A model generated the notes under the pieces. It was not told the origin of the DNA and searched no databases. It saw only the letters and a program-made list of their open reading frames with translations. A program made the translations under genes and the position numbers. A stretch of DNA of 64,000 bases, taken from assembly GCA_947498125.1 (NCBI GenBank), contig CANMJH010000003.1, positions 62,001-126,000 on the forward strand, in the 5' to 3' direction. This stretch comes from an uncultured Nioella sp. GTDB taxonomy: Bacteria > Pseudomonadota > Alphaproteobacteria > Rhodobacterales > Rhodobacteraceae. Shown piece after piece: positions 57,277-64,000 of this stretch; within the stretch, counting starts at the first letter, position 1, and each line of letters opens with the position of its first letter.

Positions 57277-58446
57277 TCAGGTCCTCAGCTGCGTGCCTTT
57301 GAGCTTGATCGCGTCATTCACGCGATTAAGCACCCAGGCCAAAGTGTAGTTGATCACCAGAAATCCACCCATCAAGATCGCAATCAGTTCCAGTGTTTGG
57401 CCGGCCTGACTGATCGAAGTGGAGATGACGAAGAAGAAGTCGACAAAGCCTACGGCGATACCGATTGTGGTCGATTTGAAAAGCCACACATATTGATTGA
57501 TCAAAGTGGGCAACACCGCGCGGATCGCAAGCGGAAGGCGTATGCGGGTGAAGGTCTGCCAATTGGACAGGCCAAGAGCGTGGCCCGCCTCGCCTTGGCC
57601 CTTGGGCACCGCGTTAAACCCGGCGCGGACAATCTCGCCGATATAGGCGCCACCATAAACGGATATGGCGATGATGCAGGCCAGAAGCTCGGGCGAGATT
57701 CGAATGCCGTCACGAAAATTCAAACCGCGAAGATAGGGGATGCTGGCCAGCGGTGTTTCAGGCACGCGGCCATAGGCCAATAGGATGACGGCCGCGGCCA
57801 GCCATCCCAGCCAGATAAGGCGTGAAATCAGTATTTTACGCTCAGGCGCCATGGCCCGGAATTGTCGAGCTGTTTTGATCCACAGCCACAAGGAGAAGCA
57901 GCAAATCAAAGTAATCGCACAAAAGAAAACAGACAGGCCTGTGACGTTCAGGCCGGGCATATAGATGCCTCGGCTAGACAGAAACGCCACCTCGGCAATG
58001 TTCACGGCCTCGCGTGGTTGCGGCAGGCTGGTCAGAATCGCGTACCAGAAGAAGACTTGCAAAAGCAGCGGCAGGTTCCGGAATATTTCGACATAGGTGG
58101 TGCCGATCAGCTCTGCCATTTTGTTACCAGAGACACGCATGACCCCAATCGCCGTCCCTAAAATCGTCGCAAGTGACAGGGATATCGCGCCAAGAAAGAG
58201 CGAGTTCAGGATGCCGACCCAGATCACCTTCATATAGGTGTCAGAGGTATCGAATTCGATCAGCGAAAAGCTGACGCGCCATCCGGTTGAGCGTTCTAAA
58301 AAGCCAAATCCCGAGGTCAGGCCTTGCGCCTCAAGATTGGTGCGCGCGGTTAGAGTAAACAGGAGGACTAAAAGGATAAGCCCACCAACAAATCCAACTT
58401 GCGCTGCATTGTCTCGAAAGGATTTGGTTTTCAGAAGACTGGGCAT
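57277..58446 (-). CDS. aapQ: General amino acid ABC transporter, permease AapQ
   Basis: The 389-residue partner permease of AapM. It has about eight helices and the EAA loop AVPKGQGEAGHALGLSNWQTFTRIRLPLA. An NTF-type TYVEIFRNLPLLLQVFFWY segment is typical of the polar amino acid family. ATG 58446 follows GGAG about eight bases upstream; an in-frame start at 58473 lies inside the hairpin that separates it from aapJ. AapQ and AapM form a heterodimeric pore for broad L-amino acid uptake. Confidence 0.94.
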   Translation of the reverse strand: MPSLLKTKSFRDNAAQVGFVGGLILLVLLFTLTARTNLEAQGLTSGFGFLERSTGWRVSFSLIEFDTSDTYMKVIWVGILNSLFLGAISLSLATILGTAIGVMRVSGNKMAELIGTTYVEIFRNLPLLLQVFFWYAILTSLPQPREAVNIAEVAFLSSRGIYMPGLNVTGLSVFFCAITLICCFSLWLWIKTARQFRAMAPERKILISRLIWLGWLAAAVILLAYGRVPETPLASIPYLRGLNFRDGIRISPELLACIIAISVYGGAYIGEIVRAGFNAVPKGQGEAGHALGLSNWQTFTRIRLPLAIRAVLPTLINQYVWLFKSTTIGIAVGFVDFFFVISTSISQAGQTLELIAILMGGFLVINYTLAWVLNRVNDAIKLKGTQLRT

Positions 58447-58469
58447 GCGATGCTCTCCGAAGGGGGTGC

Positions 58470-58500
58470 CCAAGGGCAGGGCCGGTGGCCCTGCCCTTGG
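58470..58500 (-). terminator. Perfect 14-bp hairpin between aapJ and aapQ
   Basis: CCAAGGGCAGGGCC (58470-58483) and GGCCCTGCCCTTGG (58487-58500) form a perfect 14-bp stem with a three-base loop. It lies ten bases after the aapJ stop. It has no T tract, so it probably acts by protecting the 3' end of an aapJ transcript or by partial attenuation, giving more binding protein than permease. Confidence 0.65.
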
Positions 58501-58509
58501 AATGTCAGA

Positions 58510-59523
58510 TCAATCGACCATAAGCGGGTAGAAGACGCCGCCATTGATGTAGAGATTGTTCATCGCGCGCGGCAAGGCATAAGGCTCGCCGATATTGCGT
58601 TCATAGATTTCGGCGTAGTTGCCGACTTCAGAGATCAGATTATAGGCCCAGTCATCCGAAAGGCCCAGACGCTCGCCATAGCCGGGGTTCACGCCCAGGA
58701 AAGTTGCGATCTGCGACGAGGGTGGATCGGCGCGCACTTCGTCGACATTATCCATGGTAATCCCGTTCAGCTCAGCAAAGAAAAGCGACGAAATCATCCA
58801 GTTCATCACATCCAGCCAGTCGGGGTCGCCTTCAGGGACAATAATGCCTTCAGGCTCAAGCGCGATAACATCGGGCAAAATGACATGCGCTTCTGGGTTT
58901 TCAGAGGTCGCACGGGCCGCGGCCAGTGGTGGCGCCAGCAAAGTCAAACCATCGCAGCGACGGTTAAAATAGGCGCTGCGCACTTCGTCGCCGCTTTCAA
59001 AAACGATGACTTCGGCTTCGATGCCGATCCGTTCAAGATAGGCCGCTAAAAAGCGTTCGGTGGTGGTGCCTGCCGAAACACAGATCGAGCCGCCATCAAG
59101 GTCTGCCAAAGTTTCTGCGCCAATATCGGCGTGGGCCATCACATGGAATGATGCAACGAAATAGGGGTTGGAATAGGAAAGATTCAGCTCTGTATCGCGG
59201 CTTTGCGACCAGCCAGAAAGCTTGATGATCACATCAACATCGCCCGACTGAAGCGCCGGCCAACGCTGCGCCCAAGAGATCGGCACGATATCAAGGTTGC
59301 CTTCTGATGAGCCAAAAAGAGATGCGGCCAACCCTCGGCAAAGGTCGATATCCAGCCCGCGCCAGTTGCCTTGGTCATCTACTTCCGCAAAGCCGAGGTA
59401 GCTACCATTGTGGCCGCTGCAAAGAAGGGTGCCGCGATCCTGAACGGTTTCAAGACGGCTTTGAGCCGAACTGGCTGTGGCCATCAAGCCAAGCGTGGCG
59501 GCAGCTAACAATATTGATTTCAT
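58510..59523 (-). CDS. aapJ: General amino acid ABC transporter, periplasmic binding protein
   Basis: A 337-residue periplasmic solute-binding protein. The Sec signal (MKSILLAAATLGLMATA, cleavage after SSAQ) is followed by RLETVQDRGTLLCSGHNGSYLGFAE and a type-2 binding fold with WRGLDIDLCRGLAA. This matches AapJ/BztA, which bind many L-amino acids. ATG 59523 is set by the signal peptide. It is the first gene of aapJQMP-aminotransferase-proC and its promoter carries GTCGAC palindromes. Confidence 0.95.
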   Translation of the reverse strand: MKSILLAAATLGLMATASSAQSRLETVQDRGTLLCSGHNGSYLGFAEVDDQGNWRGLDIDLCRGLAASLFGSSEGNLDIVPISWAQRWPALQSGDVDVIIKLSGWSQSRDTELNLSYSNPYFVASFHVMAHADIGAETLADLDGGSICVSAGTTTERFLAAYLERIGIEAEVIVFESGDEVRSAYFNRRCDGLTLLAPPLAAARATSENPEAHVILPDVIALEPEGIIVPEGDPDWLDVMNWMISSLFFAELNGITMDNVDEVRADPPSSQIATFLGVNPGYGERLGLSDDWAYNLISEVGNYAEIYERNIGEPYALPRAMNNLYINGGVFYPLMVD

Positions 59524-59562
59524 GTCGATCTCCGAGTTGCAATTGTAATCTGCCGACACTAT

Positions 59563-59611
59563 GTCGACAACTTTTTACCCAGTAGTAGTCGACAATATGT
59601 CGACGGGTCAA
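59563..59611 (-). promoter_or_regulatory. aapJ promoter with three GTCGAC operator sites
   Basis: On the minus strand TTGACC (59606-59611) and CTACTA (59583-59588) are 17 bases apart, a fair promoter for aapJ. GTCGAC palindromes lie at 59588-59593 and 59599-59604, between the two boxes, and at 59563-59568 just downstream. Extended forms (TATGTCGACAA, TAGTCGACAAT) resemble the TnGTnnnACnA sites of FCD-type GntR proteins, and such a gene is adjacent. Repression by steric block is inferred. Confidence 0.6.
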
Positions 59612-59666
59612 TACTCTTGTTTTCCACACCGCGCATTGGCGTAAAAATCAAAGGGATCGACCAGAA

Positions 59667-60386
59667 ATGCCCAAAATACCGTCAACTCGTGCAGTTCGAG
59701 CGCCTTCGGATACTCCTAAACGCGGCGGCGGCGGGAAATTGGTCTACGAGACACTGCGCGATGAGATCATCGAACTAAAGCAAAAGCCCGGCTCTCCATT
59801 GGACGAGACAAGTTTGTCTGAGCGGTTCTCTATGTCGCGCTCGCCCATTCGCGAAGCTTTGGTTCGCTTGTCTGCTGACGGGCTGGTTGAAACGCTTGCC
59901 AATCGGTCGACCATTGTCACACCACTGGATATTGGCGACTTCCCTCGCTACGTCGAAGCGCTGGACTATATACAACGCGTCGTAACGCGCCTTGCAGCGC
60001 GCAACCGTTCAGACCGAGATATCGAGCTGATGGCTCAGGCCGCAGAAACATATGATGAGGCCTGTCGTTCCGGAAATCGCTTAGAAATGTCGGCAGGAAA
60101 TAAGGCGTTCCACATGGCGATCGCTGATGCTGGTGGGAACAATTATTTAACGGAAGCGTATGGCCGGCTCCTTGATGAAGGGCGCCGGGTCTTGCACATG
60201 CATTATGCACGGCGCTCGGAATCAAATGACCCGTTTCCGCTAAGCCCAGAGCATTACGACATGGTTGATGCCATTAAGGCCGTTGACGAAAGCAGAGCAG
60301 ACCAGTTGGCCCATGAGCACACAAGGATGTTTCACGAACGCCTGATCGATTTCATGCGTGTCAATTATGTTGCCCCAATGGAGTAA
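59667..60386 (+). CDS. GntR-family regulator, FCD type
   Basis: A 239-residue FadR/FCD-type GntR regulator. A basic lead is followed by the winged helix (LVYETLRDEIIELKQKPGSPLDETSLSERFSMSRSPIREALVRLSADGLVET) at residues about 25-85, and an all-helical ligand-binding domain. Candidate metal-binding residues are in FHMAIAD, EHYDMVDAI and HEHTRMFHE. It is divergent from aapJ, with 143 bases between that hold three GTCGAC palindromes, so regulation of the amino acid operon is likely. The ligand is unknown. Confidence 0.93.
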   Translation: MPKIPSTRAVRAPSDTPKRGGGGKLVYETLRDEIIELKQKPGSPLDETSLSERFSMSRSPIREALVRLSADGLVETLANRSTIVTPLDIGDFPRYVEALDYIQRVVTRLAARNRSDRDIELMAQAAETYDEACRSGNRLEMSAGNKAFHMAIADAGGNNYLTEAYGRLLDEGRRVLHMHYARRSESNDPFPLSPEHYDMVDAIKAVDESRADQLAHEHTRMFHERLIDFMRVNYVAPME

Positions 60387-60841
60387 CCTAGTGCGCCACG
60401 CCGTCAGATCTCAGTTGCAGCCCCAAAGCTACTGACGAGGCCCGCGGCCTGTGCCACTTCCTAAATATTCTGAAACGATTGTTATACCCATGTCGTTAGC
60501 TCGATCAGTTACAGGTCTAGGATCTCTGTTTCAAAAACACTTCATCAGGCCTTACTCGGCGCGCATCCTTCGCAATCGAAGCTACGCAAATGTGGATTTC
60601 GGCGACCTGCCGAGGCACAACGGGTGGCATTTGGACATGTCATAGGCGCAATAGGACGTCGGCGATCCCATACGTGGTGGGGTGGGATTTGGTCGAACTG
60701 GTCCGGCAGCTGCTATCCTACGGGAGGTTAGTGGGTCGTCCCTACCTGAAACAATGATCCCTTTCGGCCCATTGATCAAGAACAGTGCATTCTTGGTGTT
60801 CGAGCGACCGCAATTTCAGACGGACCGGTCCCTGATGATTG
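60387..60841. other. Intergenic gap, nothing recognised
   Basis: The 455 bases between the GntR gene and the convergent Mrp operon contain only short frames without support; the longest, 64 codons at 60451-60645, lacks a ribosome binding site and has no recognisable composition. No tRNA or strong hairpin is seen. It could hold decayed coding sequence, but I cannot identify a parent gene. Confidence 0.5.
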
Positions 60842-61216
60842 CTAACGATCTGTGTCCGCCTCTGGTGGATCGTCGTAGACCGACCATCCGAATTCTCCAT
60901 CGGTTGGGGGCAAATCTTTTTGGTGCATGTTTCGTGCCAAATAGGCTTTAGCTATGAAATTGGCCGTGATCGGCGCAGTCAAAAAGAGAAACAGTGAGAT
61001 CAGAAGCTCGTGTACAGAGATGTGCCCGGTCTTGGCATAGAAGAAAATCATTGAACCAATCAGCGCCCCGCCAACGCCTAGGGTCGTGGCCTTGGTTGGG
61101 GCATGCAGACGTTGCAATGTATTTTTGAGTTTAACCAAACCGTAGGAGCCGACCAAACCAAAGATGCCACTGACGACAAGGGCGATTGAAACGATAATTT
61201 CCGCAAAAATGCTCAT
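60842..61216 (-). CDS. mnhG: Mrp/Mnh cation/proton antiporter subunit G
   Basis: A 124-residue membrane protein with three helices, the usual form of MrpG/PhaG. Family features are GSYGLVKLKNTLQRLHAPTKATTLGVGG and HELLISLFLFLTAPITANFIAKAYL. The C-terminal 30 residues are polar and cytoplasmic. It is the last gene of the Mrp operon, nine bases after subunit F. The complex exports sodium (or potassium) ions in exchange for protons. Confidence 0.95.
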   Translation of the reverse strand: MSIFAEIIVSIALVVSGIFGLVGSYGLVKLKNTLQRLHAPTKATTLGVGGALIGSMIFFYAKTGHISVHELLISLFLFLTAPITANFIAKAYLARNMHQKDLPPTDGEFGWSVYDDPPEADTDR

Positions 61217-61225
61217 ATCCTAGCC

Positions 61226-61495
61226 CTATTCGATGATGTCGCCGCGCAGCAGGAAGCGGCAATAAGCAACTGTTGAGACAAAACCGACCATTGCAATCAA
61301 CATCGCGGCCTCGAAAAAGATCGCTGTGCCGACCCAGACACCGTACAGCACCAAAAGGGCAATCACGTTGATCACCATGGTATCGAGTGCCAAAATTCGG
61401 TCCGCCTCATTTGGCCCGACGGCCATGCACCAAAGGTCCAACAGAAGGGCAATGCCGAAGCAGCCCGCCGCGAAGATAATTGCGTATTCAATCAT
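61226..61495 (-). CDS. mnhF: Mrp/Mnh antiporter subunit F
   Basis: An 89-residue protein with three hydrophobic helices and the central GPNEADRILALDTMVINVIALLVLYG motif diagnostic of MrpF/PhaF. The start ATG overlaps the end of subunit E by four bases. Length is normal. Confidence 0.95.
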   Translation of the reverse strand: MIEYAIIFAAGCFGIALLLDLWCMAVGPNEADRILALDTMVINVIALLVLYGVWVGTAIFFEAAMLIAMVGFVSTVAYCRFLLRGDIIE

Positions 61496-61983
61496 GGGAA
61501 GATCTCCAGAAGGCGCCGTTCGTAGCGGGTTTTGATCTGGTCGCGAACAGTGTCAGGTTCGTCCGTGTGAAGGCAATGTACAAGGATTGCGCTGCCATCG
61601 GCCGCAAGCATCGTGGACACCGTTCCGGGCGTCAACGTTATGGTGCCCGCAAGAACGGTGATCGCTTCGGCAGACTTGAGTTCAAGAGGAATGGGTATCC
61701 ATTGTGAATGGATCGCCGGTTCCCGCTTGAACAAAATGACCATGGCCACCTCTATGTTCGCCACGAGAATATCCCACAGCACCACCAGAACATATTCCAC
61801 AACCTTCAAAGGCCGAGCGATGGACGGGCGGTTCGGCCAATAGGCAGCCGTGAGCATCGGGACTACCAAACCAATAATGGAGCCAAGGATCAGATTGCCC
61901 AGTGTAAATGTGTTCACCAGACCAAGCCACACAACGACAAGGGTCAGGCTTAATAGTGGATGTGGGATAAGACGGGTCAGCAT
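61492..61983 (-). CDS. mnhE: Mrp/Mnh antiporter subunit E
   Basis: A 163-residue MrpE protein: two or three N-terminal helices, a conserved LVVLWDILVANIEVAMVIL segment, and a cytoplasmic domain with TITLTPGTVST and HCLHTDEP. It begins three bases after subunit D ends and overlaps F. It helps assembly or stability of the complex in studied systems. Confidence 0.94.
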   Translation of the reverse strand: MLTRLIPHPLLSLTLVVVWLGLVNTFTLGNLILGSIIGLVVPMLTAAYWPNRPSIARPLKVVEYVLVVLWDILVANIEVAMVILFKREPAIHSQWIPIPLELKSAEAITVLAGTITLTPGTVSTMLAADGSAILVHCLHTDEPDTVRDQIKTRYERRLLEIFP

Positions 61984-61986
61984 GGC

Positions 61987-63531
61987 TCAGCGCTCCTCTA
62001 CGGGATTGAGGACTGCGTCGACATACCCCTGGCGGTCAAGGAGTTGGGCAGACGTATCGCCCAGATAAGAGGACACCGGACCTGCGAAGGCTGCAAGGCC
62101 CACCAATGCAGCCAATGTGAGCATGACAGGCGCCACTTGCGTTGCTGTCGCAGGCCGCGGAAGGGCCGCGACTGCAGTTGCGTCTTCGTCGGCATCAGGG
62201 GCCGGTCCAACGATGGCGGTAGATTTCCAGAACAGGGTACTGCCCGCGCGCGCAAATCCAACGATCGTCAGGAACGAGCCGATCAAGATCGCAGACCAGG
62301 CCCAACCGATCAGACCGGGCTCTCGCAACGCGTCCAGCACGAGCAATTTGCCCAAGAACCCACTAAGTGGCGGCATACCGGCCATGGCGATTGCTGCGGC
62401 AAAAAATAGAGCTGCGAAAAGGCCGTTTTGTAGCGTCGGTGGTTCCGCTTGAAGCGTGTCCGACGACCGGCGCTCTACGACAAGATCGGCGACAAGGAAA
62501 AGACACGCCGCCGCAAAGGTCGAATGAATCATGTAATAGAGCGCAGCCGTAGTTGCAGTAGACGAGAACATCGACACCGCGACTAGCAACGTGCCCATGG
62601 ATCCAACTACTGAAAATGCGATCAGCGGCATCAGGCGGCGCGCGCCAAGGACGCCAAACGCCCCCAAGGCGATGGTAACAATCGCAGCAGGGAACAGCCA
62701 CGTCCCTGCAAGATCTTCCGTTCCGGGGCTGCCCGGCCCGAACACCGTGGTATGGATCCGTAGGATTGCATAGGCGCCGACCTTGGTCATGATCGCAAAA
62801 AGCGCTGCAACCGGCGCGGGGGCGTTCGCATAGGTTGCGGGAAGCCAGAATTGGACCGGAAATAACGCCGCCTTAACAGCGAAGACAATCAGCAGAAGGA
62901 TCACCGCGACGCGGACAAGGGCGGCTTCCTCGATCGGGATTTCGGGGAGGCGTAAGGCGAGATCGGCAATATTTAGTGTTCCTGTCGAAGCATAGAGTGT
63001 CCCCAACGCGAACAGGAAAAGCGTCGATCCCGCCAAGTTCATGACCACATATTGCAGCCCTGCACGCATCCGCTCTTTCCCACCAGCATGAATCATCAGC
63101 CCGTAGGACGCGATCAAAAGGACTTCGAAGAAAACGAACAGGTTGAAAATGTCCCCGGTCAGGAACGCACCGCATATCCCCATAAGCTGGAAGTGGAACA
63201 ACGCGTGGAAGTGCCGCCCCCTTGCGTCCCAGCCTGTCGCTACCGCATGGATCAACACGATCAAAGCAAGTGTCGCGGTCAACAGCACCATCAAGGCGGA
63301 TAGCCGATCAAGGACCAGCACGATCCCGAACGGCGCAGGCCAGTCGCCCAGCCGGTAGACATGAGTGGTGCCGTCGGTCGCAAGAATGGTAAGGCCCAGC
63401 GCGATGGCCAGCAGAAGCGAGGTGCCCATGACCGACGCCACGCGCGCCAACGTAATGTCGTGGCGCATGACAAAGGCGATCAGCGGGGCCAGAAGCGCTG
63501 GCAGAACGACCGGTAGGATGATCCAATGCAT
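61987..63531 (-). CDS. mnhD: Mrp/Mnh antiporter subunit D
   Basis: A 514-residue NuoM/N-like subunit with about 14 helices. Proton-channel features include LFVFFEVLLIASYGLMIHAG and the lysine in AVKAALFPVQFWLPATYANAPAPVAALFA, both conserved in complex I-type antiporters. It overlaps subunit C at one base. Residues after 430 are less conserved, with an acidic insertion (PDADEDATA). Confidence 0.96.
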   Translation of the reverse strand: MHWIILPVVLPALLAPLIAFVMRHDITLARVASVMGTSLLLAIALGLTILATDGTTHVYRLGDWPAPFGIVLVLDRLSALMVLLTATLALIVLIHAVATGWDARGRHFHALFHFQLMGICGAFLTGDIFNLFVFFEVLLIASYGLMIHAGGKERMRAGLQYVVMNLAGSTLFLFALGTLYASTGTLNIADLALRLPEIPIEEAALVRVAVILLLIVFAVKAALFPVQFWLPATYANAPAPVAALFAIMTKVGAYAILRIHTTVFGPGSPGTEDLAGTWLFPAAIVTIALGAFGVLGARRLMPLIAFSVVGSMGTLLVAVSMFSSTATTAALYYMIHSTFAAACLFLVADLVVERRSSDTLQAEPPTLQNGLFAALFFAAAIAMAGMPPLSGFLGKLLVLDALREPGLIGWAWSAILIGSFLTIVGFARAGSTLFWKSTAIVGPAPDADEDATAVAALPRPATATQVAPVMLTLAALVGLAAFAGPVSSYLGDTSAQLLDRQGYVDAVLNPVEER

Positions 63532-63890
63532 TACACGGACCCCTCGTTTTCGGATTTGTCATCTTCGGGTTCGATATCTATCCGGTCGCTATCAGCCTCC
63601 AGATACGCACCGAGACCGATCATCACCAACACCGCGGTCATCCCGAAGGAGATGACGATCGCGGTCAGAACCAGCGCCTGCGGCAGCGGGTCGGTGTATG
63701 TCGCCTCCCCATATCTGGACAAGATAGGGGACTGATCGATGGCAAGCCGCCCGCTAGCGAACAAGAAGATGTTCACCGCATAGGATAACAGCGCAAGACC
63801 AAGGATGACGGGGAATGTCCTGAGCCGCAGGAGCAAGTAAACCCCACCAGCCGTCAGAACGCCGATACTGCTTGCAACGATGATCTCCAT
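63531..63890 (-). CDS. mnhC: Mrp/Mnh antiporter subunit C
   Basis: A 119-residue NuoK-like subunit with three helices. The core has LTAGGVYLLLRLRTFPVILGLALLSYAVNIFLFASG and DPLPQALVLTAIVISFGMTAVLVM. The tail is acidic. It starts one base before the stop of the upstream A/B gene and overlaps D by one base. Confidence 0.95.
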   Translation of the reverse strand: MEIIVASSIGVLTAGGVYLLLRLRTFPVILGLALLSYAVNIFLFASGRLAIDQSPILSRYGEATYTDPLPQALVLTAIVISFGMTAVLVMIGLGAYLEADSDRIDIEPEDDKSENEGSV

Positions 63891-63891
63891 C

Positions 63892-64000
63892 TCAGCGCTC
63901 CGCCTCGTCTTGTACGTTTCCGCCCGGATCGTAGTCCATCGGATCGACGTTCACAGTCTCGCCTGCGTAACGGGCGATGCGGCTGAGGCTGTATAGCATC
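63892..64000 (-). CDS. C-terminal end of the Mrp/Mnh A/B subunit (5' part outside window)
   Basis: The frame that is open at the right edge ends at 63892 and encodes LSRIARYAGETVNVDPMDYDP plus a short acidic tail. This resembles the C-terminus of the fused MrpA/MrpB subunit (MnhB end) that precedes subunit C in alphaproteobacterial operons. Only 36 codons lie within the window, so the call rests on position and this short match. Confidence 0.7.
   Translation of the reverse strand, partial: MLYSLSRIARYAGETVNVDPMDYDPGGNVQDEAER

Noticed and set aside
60451-60645. A 64-codon frame in the gap after the GntR gene
   Set aside because: No ribosome binding site, no membrane or domain pattern and no neighbours that would explain it; left as unexplained intergenic sequence.

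Overview
The window looks like a chromosomal segment of an alphaproteobacterium of the order Rhodobacterales (Roseobacter/Rhodobacter group). The ribosomal and RNA polymerase proteins, the aapJQMP-type amino-acid transporter, the Lrp-type PutR next to a PutA without an N-terminal ribbon-helix-helix domain, and the carboxyspermidine-type polyamine genes all fit that group. No insertion sequence, prophage or CRISPR array was recognised, and most of the window is dense, ordinary housekeeping DNA.

Layout. 1-1972 (-): a truncated GGDEF/EAL protein behind ttcA. 2094-4480: an alpha/beta hydrolase, a small hypothetical gene, a candidate 25-residue ORF, and the rpmH-rnpA-yidD unit. 4770-8342 (+): a TVP38-like membrane protein, a MerA/Lpd-like flavoprotein and an orphan histidine kinase, then tRNA-Arg. 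8872-17042: a MocR regulator divergent from an eight-gene, tightly coupled operon that contains the seven conserved Nit1C (nitrilase) families plus a LnmK/Pnap_2097-like protein. 17539-22693: speA, carboxynorspermidine synthase, nspC and speB, a putrescine-to-(nor)spermidine route without S-adenosylmethionine decarboxylase. 22778-26040: a polytopic membrane protein, tRNA-Trp, a DUF924 protein, a Tat-exported intradiol-dioxygenase-like protein and a haem membrane protein. 26125-38187: secE-nusG-rplKAJL-rpoBC. 38315-42122: a YcaQ-like protein and two related glycosyltransferases flanking an EamA transporter. 42389-46668: rpsL-rpsG-fusA-tuf. 46897-49355: a small exported protein and a SulP transporter. 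49444-60386: a proline/amino-acid region with putR, putA, proC, a class-IV aminotransferase, aapP, aapM, aapQ, aapJ and a divergent FCD-type GntR regulator. 60842-64000 (-): Mrp/Mnh cation antiporter genes G, F, E, D, C and the 3' end of the A/B gene.

How the parts work together. Two regions concern organic nitrogen. The Nit1C operon encodes a nitrilase, a radical SAM enzyme with an unusual cysteine spacing, a GNAT acetyltransferase, a PurM/ThiL-like protein, a flavin oxidoreductase, two small proteins and a hotdog-type enzyme, all presumably under the adjacent PLP-binding MocR regulator. Its chemistry is not established, and it is the best candidate here for an undescribed system. The 49-60 kb region imports amino acids and interconverts proline and glutamate. 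Its transporter promoter carries GTCGAC palindromes, a plausible operator for the divergent GntR protein.

Regulatory DNA that can be read directly includes five TTGnnn-N17-TAnnnn promoters (rpmH, tRNA-Arg, tRNA-Trp, secE, rpsL), terminators after rpoC and upstream of the 84-residue gene, attenuator-like hairpins at rplL/rpoB and rpsG/fusA, and a 14-bp perfect hairpin between aapJ and aapQ. All family assignments come from reading the sequence and remembered family features; no database search was run.
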